DNA from: Theocolax elegans
Taxonomy: Eukaryota > Arthropoda > Insecta > Hymenoptera > Cerocephalidae
Assembly: GCA_026168455.1 (NCBI GenBank)
Contig: CM047428.1
Coordinates: 85,888,594-85,952,593, forward strand
Direction: 5' to 3'
DNA length: 64,000 nucleotides
The translations under genes and the position numbers were made by a program. Numbering within the stretch: the first letter of the stretch is position 1; each line of letters opens with the position of its first letter. Of the stretch, positions 1-9,645 are shown piece after piece. Under the pieces are notes generated by a model. That model saw only the letters and a program-made list of their open reading frames with translations, was not told where the DNA came from and ran no database searches.

Positions 1-271
1 TATGGTAATGTTATTTTCATATTATAATTAAATGTAATAGTTATAATAATATTATATAACAAATTTTTTTAAAAGTTTTAACCATTCAATAATTGCATAT
101 TTACATACATTGATAAACATTTGTCGGTTTGTTAATATTTTGAGGTTAGGAATAACAATTATATAGGTTATAATAAACTAAATTTTATATCTATTATTAT
201 AAAAAATAGCTAATCTAAAAATCTGGAATAGGTAAAGTTTAGTTATAAACGAAAAAAGAGCTACTAATAAT
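1..271. other. Unassigned AT-rich left edge
   Basis: AT-rich sequence with no open frame, repeat or RNA-like structure that I can support. Confidence 0.6.
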
Positions 272-410
272 TCTAGTAGAATTTTGAGCATAATTGAAAC
301 GGTTTTTAAGCCAGAAAATGACGAATTAGCAAAAAATGCTCAAAATATGATCCTAATATGATCAAATTTCAAATTTTGTCTAACCTTAAAATGCTCAATT
401 TCTACTAGGG
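272..410. mobile_element. 139-bp MITE with CTAGTAGAAAT-type ends
   Basis: The left end reads CTAGTAGAATTTTGAGCAT. The right end, reverse complemented, reads CCCTAGTAGAAATTGAGCAT, so the two form an imperfect terminal inverted repeat of about 20 bp. The interior shares GTTTTTAAGCC and a CTAACCTTAAAATG-like stretch with the element at 31435-31570, which makes this a dispersed family. The terminus differs by one base from the CCCGAGTAGAAAT ends of the large elements at 3092 and 3448, so it may be a miniature relative. No coding capacity. The target duplication is not clear. Confidence 0.7.
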
Positions 411-913
411 TAACTTTGAAACATTAAGAAATGGACATATTGCTGTCAGGGTATGTATATATTTGACCCCACTATAGGAAATACTTTATATTACTTTATT
501 TAATTGTATTAAAATCACTTTTATAATTGTTATAGATATGATTCTATTTGATGAAACGGTATTATTCGGACAATATCTATTATCCAGTTTACATTGACCA
601 GTAGTGGGTATTATCGCCATATACAAGAAAAAGCACAAATTACCGATATTCAAATAAATATCGCGATCTTATGGTCTATTTTTCCGACAGCGAAACCGAA
701 GCATATTATATTCTAACTTTTTCAGAACATCTGATCCTTCGTAAAATCCTTAATAGCAATAGTGTAAAACGGAGAAGAAAGGAGAAAAATGTTTCGATGA
801 TCCAAATGCTAGTTAAGTTGATAAAAACGTGGATATATAAATATGCAATACAAAAAGAAATGGTTAAAATTTTCATTGAAAAAGGCCCCTCGATCAGGAA
901 ATGTGTGGGATAC
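411..913. other. Unassigned unique DNA
   Basis: Single-copy sequence before the duplicated block. An 88-codon frame (671-937) crosses the duplication boundary and has no recognisable domain, so I do not annotate it as a gene. Confidence 0.5.
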
Positions 914-1016
914 CAGATGTTCTTGGCTCGTGTATAAATATGAGAAAAATCAACGAACGGACAGCTCGGTAGGAATAGAAATGGGGTTTGATTGAGTAAT
1001 TGGTTATCGGTCCTAT

Positions 1017-1081
1017 AGACCCCCTTCTCCCCTTCCCTCCTACCCCTTAACCCCTCTCCCTCTCCCTCTCCTTCTCGCAGG
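1017..1081 (+). other. Long pyrimidine tract ending in a splice-acceptor-like CGCAG/G
   Basis: About 60 bases of nearly pure C/T end in TTCTCGCAG followed by GTTGG, which has the form of an insect 3' splice site. The following frame is open for about 60 codons but soon runs into the AT repeat and shows no domain. The same tract recurs at 2594-2655 in the second unit. It could be a simple pyrimidine-rich repeat. Confidence 0.25.
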
Positions 1082-1186
1082 TTGGTAAATAATACCCGCA
1101 GTCGCTTCTACCAGAGCAAACGTGATCGTGTAATTTCATTACTCGTTGTTTGTTTACTTTGCTCTTTTACCAATATAAAAAAGCTA

Positions 1187-1190
<4 letters not shown>

Positions 1191-1228
<38 letters not shown>
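1191..1228. repeat. (AT)n microsatellite
   Basis: Pure AT dinucleotide run of about 38 bp. The paralogous run in the second unit (2765-2791) is about 10 bp shorter, as expected of a slipping microsatellite. Confidence 0.95.
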
Positions 1229-1237
<9 letters not shown>

Positions 1238-2167
1238 AGGCTCTCGCGATTCTTCTTTTTTTATACGTAAAGACCACTGTTATCGTGATTGAGATTACGC
1301 GTCCTTTGTTATGAAATTGAAGAGCATTGCGAAACACTCTGTGAAAATTAACGGTTGCTATTCCATCCGTGTATGTAAATTTAAGATTCGCAATTGTTAA
1401 AAAATAAATTTTTTATTTATACGTTATATATCCTTCTAATGAAATAAAACTAGAACGTTGTTATTAAGATAGAAGGAAAATTTTATCAGAGAATGATTAA
1501 AATTGTCTTATTCGAATAGGTAAACATTAGCTTACTTTTAGTTCAAATTTTGTAAAAACTGTTTAAAAATCATTAATATGAAATATCAAGTATTATTAAA
1601 AATAGTATTTGTTATTAATTGATGAATATTTTAATCGTTCATAAAAATGATAATTATTATGATCAAACAAATTGTCAAATTTTATCTTTTCAATTCGAGG
1701 CTAACCTGAAAATGCATCATAACTGGCACGTTGGAAAAATTACTTATTTATGCATATAAAAGCTATTATAATTTATTCTCATTTAATAAAATTTTACGTT
1801 TTATTGAAATCGAATAAATTAAATAACATTATTCATTTAAATGTACACGAACGAAAATGTTTGTAGTAAAATGGTAATGTCATTGAGTAATGAAGGGACA
1901 GCCTTGACTAATGATAAAAATTATTATATTTTTTAGGTAAATTTAACAGATATATAGTAAATTGTTTCTATAAAACAGTAATTTATATCATTTGACAAGT
2001 CTGTCTCTCGATTACTCAATAAGAGTATGATTTTTAAAAGCAAGTAAATATAATTTTTATCCGAAAATAATTTAATTCTTTAATTATAACGTGATGACTA
2101 TTTTACTCTAATTTTAGCCAATTTGTTAGCTAATAATTAGCTGATTTGGTAAAAGTGAACGCATAAA

Positions 2168-2487
2168 GGGGATGTCAGAAAATGATAATTTTTTACTTTT
2201 TTTTATAAACAAATGAACATTTAAAAAAAAACCTTGAACGTCAGGCCATTAAGCATGTTTTAAATAATAGACCCAATTTTTGATATTTTTAAATCCATAA
2301 TTTGATTGCGATGTTGAGTTAAAAGTTTATCTTTTTCACTAATAATTATCGAGTAAAAATTGTTTACTCATTTATTATTAAAAAATGAATTTTTCTTTAA
2401 AAAATCAAAATGCCAAGCCCTGTTTGTAAGAATTTGGTTCAGATTTTTAGTTTAATATTTTCGATATAATTTTTGGGTTGAAAGGTG
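2168..2487 (+). mobile_element. GGGGATG-family MITE, truncated by duplication breakpoint
   Basis: It matches the complete copy at 7731-8096, beginning GGGGATG and running to GGTGCAG. The right terminal repeat is missing because the tandem-duplication junction (CAGATGT) lies about 25 bp before it. It also lacks about six bases of the left terminal repeat (ACGGAC) present in the complete copy. Confidence 0.8.
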
Positions 2488-2760
2488 CAGATGTTCTTGG
2501 CTCGTGTATAAATATGAGAAAAATCAACGAACGGACAGCTCGGTAGGAATAGAAATGGGGTTTGATTGAGTAATTGGTTATCGGTCCTATAGACCCCCTT
2601 CACCCCTTCCCTCCTACCCCTTAACCCCTCTCCCTCTCCCTCTCCTTCTCGCAGGTTGGTAAATAATACCCGCAGTCGCTTCTACCAGAGCAAACGTGAT
2701 CGTGTAATTTCATTACTCGTTGTTTGTTTACCTTGCTCTTCTACCAATATAAAAAAGCTA

Positions 2761-2799
<39 letters not shown>

Positions 2800-3368
2800 A
2801 GGCTCTTGCGATTCTTCTTTTTTTATACGTAAAGACCACTGTTATCGTGATTGAGATTACGCGTCCTTTGTTATGAAATTGAAGAGCATTGCGAAACACT
2901 CTGTGAAAATTAACGGTTGCTATTCCATCCGTGTATGTAAATTTAAGATTCGCAATTGTTGAAAAATAAATTTTTTATTTATACGTTATATATCCTTCTA
3001 ATGCAATAAAACTAGAACGTTGTTATTAAGATAGAAGGAAAATTTTACCAGAGAATGACTAAAAATTGTCTTATTCGAATAGGTAAACATTCCCGAGTAG
3101 AAATCAACCTACGCTGGAATTTGGGCCGGATACGACGCCGTAAGATACTTGTCCGTTCCTGATCTGGCTACCGTTCTGGTCCGGATACGTAATGTAATGC
3201 TTTTTTACGTCCGGCCCGGAGAATCGAACGATTTCCGACAAATTTATTCATCCCCGATCAGAGCCCGATTTTAACATGAAATAAATATTCTAATTATTCG
3301 TTAGAAGGCTTGTCAGTGTTTGGAAGACTATAGAAATGATTAAATAATTTTTAATTTTGAAAAAAGAT

Positions 3369-3441
3369 GGTCGTACCCGGGAATTGAACCTGCGACATTC
3401 GGGTTATGAAGCGGACACTACCAACTACGCCAATGTCTCTC
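3369..3441 (-). pseudogene. tRNA-like sequence in outer transposon, copy 1
   Basis: Read on the minus strand it shows an A-box-like TGGCGTAGTTGG and a B-box-like GGTTCAATTCC at tRNA spacing, with CAT in the anticodon-loop position (TTCATAA), resembling tRNA-Met. The acceptor halves do not pair and the T and anticodon stems have mismatches, so it is not a functional tRNA. This copy has extra one-base deletions compared with 5553-5627. Confidence 0.55.
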
Positions 3442-3447
3442 TTATAT

Positions 3448-4613
3448 CCCGAGTAGAATGCTAGCCAGGCCGCCTGAATTAGAGAAAACAGGGCCTGAAA
3501 AGGCCGCCTGTTAAGGCGGGATACGAATGTAATGGAATTTAAGTCAGGGCCTAATTTTGTTAGTTCGGATGTGAGGTTATAGTAAAAGTCAATTTTGTTA
3601 GTTCGAATGTGAGGTTAGTAATAGTATCTACAAATTATATAGTATTGTATATAAATTTTCAGGTTAGAATTTTATCAAGAATTTTTATAAATATAAAATG
3701 AATAAAAAATTGATAATGCTCAGAAGCTTAATTTACTAAGAGTTCGAAGGTATCGATTGAAAAGGAAAATACAATATATAATAGTAAAAGTTTAAAAAAA
3801 CACTTTAATAATATAAAAGTTTATGCAGTATTATATTGCTTTAATTATGTGACAAGATTTAATTTTGTATTGTATAAAAAGTGCAAAGTTATTAATATTA
3901 TTATATTAAGATTGTTGTAATTATTGGAAATTATATTAAACCATACATTTTAATTATATTATCTATAATATTTATGTTTAATAAATATTAATGTCTTAAA
4001 ATGCATTTTATTCTATTTACAAAACCTATACGCACACACACGCACACACACACACACACACACGCATGTACGCACGCCTAATTAACCTTATATTTATAAC
4101 TTTATATTAGTATATTTTGTGGTTTTAAGATTACAAAGCTGTTACACATGTAAGATAACGTTTTTTTAATACGGCCATGCCCATGATCGACCCTTTACAT
4201 GGTTAGTTTTGGAGATGTAAGACAACACATAAACTCGATTTCTATAGAAAAAGTGAGAGAAACAGTAAACCCAAATCCCCGTCCTGTAAAGGTTAAAAGT
4301 GATTCGATGTTCTTAGACATTAATTTTATTGAAAAAAGAAGCTTTTTGAACCAGAAAATCCCCGTCCTCTAAAGGTTAACTATTAAAAACAATGTAAAAT
4401 AACAAATACATTCAGATTTAGTTTTTACTACTAATTCAGTGCCTTAATATCACCTGAACATACCCACAAAATAGTATTACATAAAACAGGCCCTGAGTCT
4501 TCACCCCATTACATTTTTAAGGTCCTTTACAGGCACCTGTTCAGGGCCTTTTAATATTCGTCAGGTACCTGAACAGGGGCCTACTTTTTGCCTGGAAATC
4601 ATTTCTACTCGGG
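3448..4613. mobile_element. Inner nested transposon with CCCGAGTAGAAAT termini, copy 1
   Basis: It lies inside the outer element and is flanked by AT on both sides. The ends match CCCGAGTAGAAATG; this copy has lost one A on the left. Each end is followed by subterminal copies of CAGGGCCTG, CAGGCC and AATGTAATGG, giving imperfect inverted repeats of about 125 bp. The interior is AT-rich with a CA repeat at 4031-4064 and two direct copies of an AATCCCCGTCCT-type motif (about 4276 and 4360). No transposase frame is seen. It shares termini and subterminal layout with the outer element but not sequence, so the two look like different families of one superfamily. Confidence 0.8.
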
Positions 4614-5552
4614 ATTTAGGATACAATTTTACGAACTCTATAATCAAATTCAAATTTAATAATAGATTTCTTAACGGGCACGGAAAGGCTTTATTTACGA
4701 AACGAGAGGTTCTCACCCGAGCCGAAGACGAAGCAGTAACGAAAGTTGCGATTTTGACGTAAAAGTACATTAATTTAAGGACTCATATCCGGGCCGTATT
4801 TTAACCGCATTACATGCCGGATCCGGCACTTAAATGTATTCGGAACCGGGCCGGATGATCAATCCGGCTAGCCGTATTTAATTTCTACTTCGGGTTAGCT
4901 TACTTTTAGTTCAAATTTTGTAAAAACTGTTTAAAAAATCATTAATATGAAATATCAAGTATTATTAAAAATAGTATTTGTTATTAATTGATAAATATTT
5001 TAATCGCTCATAAAAATGATAATTATTATGATCAAACAAATTGTCGAATTTTATCTTTTCAATTCAATTCGAGGCTAACCTGAAAATGCATCATAACTGG
5101 CACGTTGGAAAAATTACTTATTTATGCATAAAAGCTATTATAATTATTCTCATTTAATAAAATTTTACGTTTTATTGAAATCGAATAAATTAAATTACAT
5201 TATTCATTTAAATGTACACGAACGAAAATGTTTTAGTAAAATGATAATGTCATTGAGTAATGAAGGGACATCCTTGACTAATGATAAAAATTATTATATT
5301 CTTTAGGTAAATTTAACAGATATATAGTAAATTGTTTCTATAAAACAGTAATTTATATCATTTGACAAGTCTGTCTCTCGATTACTCAATAACAGTATGA
5401 TTTTTAAAAGCAAGTAAATATAATTTTTATCCGAAAATAATTTAATTCTTTAATTTTAACATGAAATAAATTCTAATTATTCGTTAGAAGGCTTGTCAGT
5501 GTTTGGAAAGACTATAGAAATGATTAAAATAATTTTTAATTTGAAAAAATAT

Positions 5553-5627
5553 TGTCGTACCCGGGAATTGAACCTGCGACCTTCGGGTTATGAAGCAGGA
5601 CACTTACCAACTACGCCAATGTCTCTC
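5553..5627 (-). pseudogene. tRNA-like sequence in outer transposon, copy 2
   Basis: This is the better-preserved copy. Minus-strand order: A box TGGCGTAGTTGG, loop TTCATAA with CAT at the anticodon position, B box GGTTCAATTCC. Both polymerase III internal promoter boxes fit the consensus, but the acceptor stem does not form and the T stem has mismatches. It could be a captured tRNA-Met pseudogene or the head of a tRNA-derived SINE within the transposon. Confidence 0.55.
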
Positions 5628-5633
5628 TATTAT

Positions 5634-6805
5634 CCCGAGTAGAAATGCTAGCCAGGCCGCCTGAATTAGAAAACAGGGCCTGAAAAGGCCGCCTGTTAAG
5701 GGCCGGGATACGAATGTAATGGAATTAAGTCAGGGCCTAATTTTGTTAGTTCGGATGTGAGGTTATAGTAAAAGTCAATTTTGTTAGTTCGAATGTGAGG
5801 TTAGTAATAGTATCTACAATTATATAGTATTGTATATAAATTTTCAGGTTAGAATTTTATCAAGAATTTTTATAAATATAAAATGAATAAAAAATGATAA
5901 TGCTCAGAAGCTTAATTTACTAAGAGTTCGAAGGTATCGATTGAAAAGGAAAATACAATATATAAATAGTAAAAGTTTAAAAAACACTTTAATAATATAA
6001 AAGTTTATGCAGTATTATATTGCTTTAATTATGTGACAAGATTTAATTTTGTATTGTATAAAAAAGTGCAAAGTTATTAATATTATATTATATTAAGATT
6101 GTTGTAATTATTTGGAAATTATATTAAACCATACATTTTAATTATATTATCTATAATATTTATGTTTAATAAATATTAATGTCTTAAAATGCATTTTATT
6201 CTATTTACAAAACCTATACGCACACACACGCACACACACACACACACACACGCATGTACGCACGCCCTAATTAACCTTATATTTATAACTTTATATTAGT
6301 ATATTTTGTGGTTTTTAAGATTACAAAGCTGTTACACATGTAAGATAACGTTTTTTTAATACGGGCCATGCCCATGATCGACCCTTTACATGTGTTAGTT
6401 TTGAGATGTAAGACAACACATAAACTCGATTTCTATAGAAAGTGAGAGAAAACAGTAAACCCAAATCCCCGTCCTGTAAAGGTTAAAAGTGATTCGATGT
6501 TCTTAGACATTAATTTTATTGAAAAAAGAAGCTTTTTTGAACCAGAAAATCCCCGTCCTCTAAAGGTTAACTATTAAAAACAAATGTAAAATAACAAATA
6601 CATTCAGATTTAGTTTTTACTACTAATTCAGTGCCTTAATATCACCTGAACATACCCACAAAATAGTATTACATAAAACAGGCCCTGATCTTCACCCCAT
6701 TACATTTTTTAAAGGTCCTTTACAGGCACCTGTTCAGGGCCTTTTAATATTCGTCAGGTACCTGAACAGGGCCTACTTTTTGCCTGGAAATCATTTCTAC
6801 TCGGG
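5634..6805. mobile_element. Inner nested transposon, copy 2
   Basis: This is the second copy of the element at 3448-4613, with intact CCCGAGTAGAAATG at both ends and AT flanks. The sequence between 6806 and 7087 is the right part of the outer element, ending TTTCTACTCGGG at 7087. Confidence 0.8.
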
Positions 6806-7087
6806 ATTTAGATACAATTTTACGAACTCTATAATCAAATTCAAATTTTAATAATAGATTTCTTAACGGGCACGGAAAGGCTTTATTTACGAAACGAGAG
6901 GTTCTCAACCCGAGCCGAAGACGAAGCAGTAACGAAAGTTGCGATTTTGACGTAAAAGTACATTAATTTAAGGAACTCATATCCGGGCCGTATTTTAACC
7001 GCATTACATGCCGGATCCGGCACTTAAATGTATTCGGAACCGGGCCGGATGATCAATCCGGCTAGCCGTATTTAATTTCTACTCGGG

Positions 7088-8096
7088 TTAGCTTACTTTT
7101 AGTTCAAATTTTGTAAAAACTGTTTAAAAATCATTAATATGAAATATCAAGTATTATTAAAATAGTATTTGTTATTAATTGATGAATATTTTAATCGCTC
7201 ATAAAAATGATAATTATTATGATCAAACAAATTGTCGAATTTTATCTTTTCATTCAATTCGAGGCTAACCTGAAAATGCATCATAACTGGCACGTTGGAA
7301 AAATTACTTATTTATGCATATAAAAGCTATTATAATTATTCTCATTTAATAAAATTTTACGTTTTATTGAAATCGAATAAATTAAATACATTATTCATTT
7401 AAATGTACACGAACGAAAATGTTTGTAGTAAAATGGTAATGTCATTGAGTAATGAAGGGACATCCTTGACTAATGATAAAAATTATTATATTCTTTTAGG
7501 TAAATTTAACAGATATATAGTAAATTGTTTCTATAAAACAGTAATTTATATCATTTGACAAGTCTGTCTCTCGATTACTCAATAAGAGTATGATTTTTAA
7601 AAGCAAGTAAATATAATTTTTATCCGAAAATAATTTAATTCTTTAATTATAACGTGATGACTATTTTACTCTAATTTTAGCCAATTTGTTAGCTAATAAT
7701 TAGCTGATTTGGTAAAAGTGAACGCATAAAGGGGATGACGGACTCAGAAAATGATAATTTTTTACTTTTTTTTATAAACAAATGACTACATTTAAAAAAA
7801 AAACCTTGAACGTCAGGCCATTAAGCATGTTTTAAATAATAGACCCAATTTTTTCGATATTTTTAAATCCATAATTTGATTGCGATGTGTGAGTTAAAAG
7901 GTTATATCTTTTTTCACTAATAATTATCGAGTAAAAATTGTTTACTCATTTATTATTAAAAAATGAATTTTTCTTTAAAAAATCAAAATGCCAAGCCCTG
8001 TTCGTAAGAATTTGGTTCAGATTTTTAGTTTAATATTTTCGATATAATTTTTGGGTTGAAAGGTGCAGATGTCAGTAATTTGGGTCCGACATCCCG
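7088..8096 (+). repeat. Third copy of the R-unit right half (R3)
   Basis: It continues from the outer element's right end with TTAGCTTAC and matches R1 from about 1529 to 2494. It then runs past the CAGATGT breakpoint to the true right end of the GGGGATG MITE. It therefore preserves the original right flank that R1 lost. Confidence 0.85.
7731..8096 (+). mobile_element. Complete GGGGATG-family MITE
   Basis: It begins GGGGATGACGGACTCAG and ends GGGTCCGACATCCCG, an inverted repeat of about 14 bp (GGGATGTCGGAC). Length is about 366 bp with no coding capacity. ATAA occurs next to both ends (shifted by one base on the left) and is a candidate target duplication. A diverged full copy lies in inverted orientation at 56903-57243, and right-end fragments lie at 25622 and 28222. 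Confidence 0.75.
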
Positions 8097-8425
8097 ATAA
8101 TAAAGAAATATTTGAAATAAAGCCAGTCTAGACTTTTCTAGATTCACCAAAAGCGTTAAAACAAGAGGAAGCATCGGTTTTCTTTTATTGCGTTAGTCAA
8201 TTTGCTTAACGATTGTTATGCAAACGCATCCTTAAGTTCGCGTAGACTAACATTTCCCAAGGCGCGCGTATACATTTTATTCGGTTTTAATGAATCCGCT
8301 GGTTTTATAAACTGAAATCAACTGGTGTCGCGATCATATAATTAAGTGCGTCAGAGTCTGAACTCGATATATTAGATATATAACGTTGAAATGAATATAC
8401 TTAACCGTGTAAAATAAATGAACTA

Positions 8426-8716
8426 TTAATTCGGATGTATATAGATATCTGTATGCGTGGGGGTGTACGAGGCATACGGCTTATCTCTACAATCTAACTG
8501 GCGCAGCAACATATAAGCTCGAACCTCCTCCTCACCGTTCGCATATTTAGCGTCTCTGGGATCTTTCTCCTTATTAAATGATACGGGAATCCTCTTAGCA
8601 AACCTTTTATCCTCATCCGTATGTATATACTTCATTCGTGGGAGAGATATCGAGGGTATTACTGCGTTTCTCCGCGGCAGATTATCAATCGTTGTTTTCG
8701 AGTATACGCTTTCGGA
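8426..8716 (-). CDS. Candidate exon, unknown protein
   Basis: A 96-codon open frame runs on the minus strand from just after a TAA (8717-8719) to a TAA at 8426-8428. An internal ATG lies at 8635, but the frame is open for 27 codons before it. The translation looks protein-like: mixed charged and hydrophobic residues, a DEDKRFAKRIPVSFNK stretch with two dibasic KR pairs, and an acidic, helix-prone NGEEEVRAYMLLRQLD stretch. I recognise no family. A CAG about 8 codons before the ATG could act as a splice acceptor. Downstream, AATAAA-like signals occur near 8270. DNA on the right-hand side (8097-8425 on the plus strand) is otherwise featureless. This may be chance in DNA that is less AT-rich than its surroundings. 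Confidence 0.25.
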   Translation of the reverse strand, partial: SESVYSKTTIDNLPRRNAVIPSISLPRMKYIHTDEDKRFAKRIPVSFNKEKDPRDAKYANGEEEVRAYMLLRQLDCRDKPYASYTPTHTDIYIHPN

Positions 8717-8719
8717 TTA

Positions 8720-9420
8720 TACTTATGTAATACTCGAAGCTCGATCGAGATATAACCGTGACTCATACCTTACATCGGATGATACTCCGTGGCCTTGACA
8801 ATTCCTATGAGAATAAGAGAAAAAAATATCATCTCGAGACTCGCCACTGTCCTCCTCTTACCTTCGGAATTTTACTGAGAATTTTACTATTGAACTAGCC
8901 AGAGGTAGTCCGCTCTTGTTACTCGTATTACTCGTTGAACTTTTTAACATACTTATGCATAATTTTGACATAATCAAAGTTTAGAAAGAAAATTTTGAAT
9001 TTTTTTAAATTTTATCAAAATCTGATTTATTTTGTAAAGTTTGCCTCGTCAGTAAATATTGGTAAGTACACTTTGGTACCAGTCTAAAGGATTCACAGCA
9101 TTATCTAATTGTCTAGTATTTCTGGTTTGGATTTGGTATTGATGGAAAATTTTATTAAATAGTTTCCTCAGTTGATAATAATCAGATGCAACAACTTTGA
9201 AAATGTTTTGGGAAATATATTTTTAGCCATTAACTAATCGTTTGATCAAATCTCCAGTCTTTCTATAATTAATGACCGAATAAATGGATTCGAGTAACCT
9301 CAAGAATGCTTGATTTCAACCAAGACATACTTTGTTTTTTCCTGTCCCTACATTTCGATTTTCATAGAATACTAAATTCTGTTGAAACCTCTTATAGAAA
9401 AGATCTAGGCCTAACAGTGA
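8720..9420. other. Unassigned single-copy DNA
   Basis: AT-rich, with no repeat, structure or credible frame seen. Confidence 0.5.
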
Positions 9421-9645
9421 TATCAAAATAAGATTGATTTCATTGACTGCACCGTGGCACGTGATCACGTAATATTTGAAAGGTTAAAGCGCAAAAATTC
9501 TAATGTTTATGATAAACAAAATAAAAAATACACCCGCAGCGCGCTTGAAAATGCCCTAGTAAATGTAAAAATTAAGTTATTTTGCTCGGTCGGTAACAAT
9601 CCAGCTATACCACCCCGTAGAGTTAAAATAAAATCTGTGTTTTAA
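9421..9645 (+). pseudogene. Possible remnant of a pipsqueak-type HTH protein
   Basis: A 74-codon open frame follows a TGA and contains no ATG. Its centre reads KKYTRSALENALVNVK. This fits the start of pipsqueak-type helix-turn-helix domains (a K-Y-T-x-x-x-L-E-x-A-L-x-x-V-K pattern), which are common in insect transcription factors and pogo-like transposases. It is followed about 14 residues later by NPAIPPRRVKIK, where the family usually has a Y-x-IPR-x-T recognition helix. The glycine/serine turn between the helices is not recognisable, so the domain would be degenerate. A TAA ends the frame at once. No transposon ends are seen nearby. The similarity is short and may be chance. Confidence 0.25.

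Larger units (their letters stand above)
914..2487 (+). repeat. Tandem duplication 1, first copy (R1)
   Basis: This 1574-bp unit is repeated directly starting at 2488. Both unit starts and the far end in the third copy (8066-8072) carry CAGATGT, so the breakpoints used a 7-bp microhomology. The unit holds a pyrimidine tract ending in a splice-acceptor-like GCAG, an AT dinucleotide repeat, AT-rich single-copy DNA and the left part of a GGGGATG-family MITE, which is cut by the breakpoint. R1 also preserves the uninterrupted site (1520-1540) into which a transposon inserted in the second copy. No gene is seen. Confidence 0.9.
3092..4894. mobile_element. Outer transposon with CCCGAGTAGAAAT termini
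   Basis: The left end is CCCGAGTAGAAATCAACC. The right end, reverse complemented, is CCCGAAGTAGAAATTAAAT. Inside the ends are long imperfect inverted repeats rich in GGCCGGAT, CCGGATCCGGC and AATGTAATGC motifs. R1 provides the empty site: ACATTAGC there becomes ACATT-element-TTAGC here, so the target duplication is the dinucleotide TT. The interior carries a tRNA-like sequence and is itself split by the inner element at 3448-4613. No transposase frame is visible, so it is non-autonomous. I cannot place it in a named superfamily. Confidence 0.8.
2488..5452 (+). repeat. Tandem duplication 1, second copy (R2), split by a transposon
   Basis: R2 repeats R1 from 2488 to 3091. It is then interrupted by the transposon at 3092-4894 and resumes at 4895 with TTAGCTTAC, exactly where R1 continues. 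It ends abruptly at about 5452, at the position equivalent to R1 2092, where the next sequence jumps back into transposon DNA. That jump is the junction of the second tandem duplication. Confidence 0.85.
5453..7647 (+). repeat. Tandem duplication 2, second copy
   Basis: This segment of about 2.19 kb repeats 3268-5452: the outer transposon from its interior to its right end, the nested inner element and the following part of R2. The junction (5451-5460) fuses R-unit sequence to transposon sequence at a 3-4 base microhomology (ATT). The two copies differ almost only by 1-2 base indels, often in homopolymers. Confidence 0.9.
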
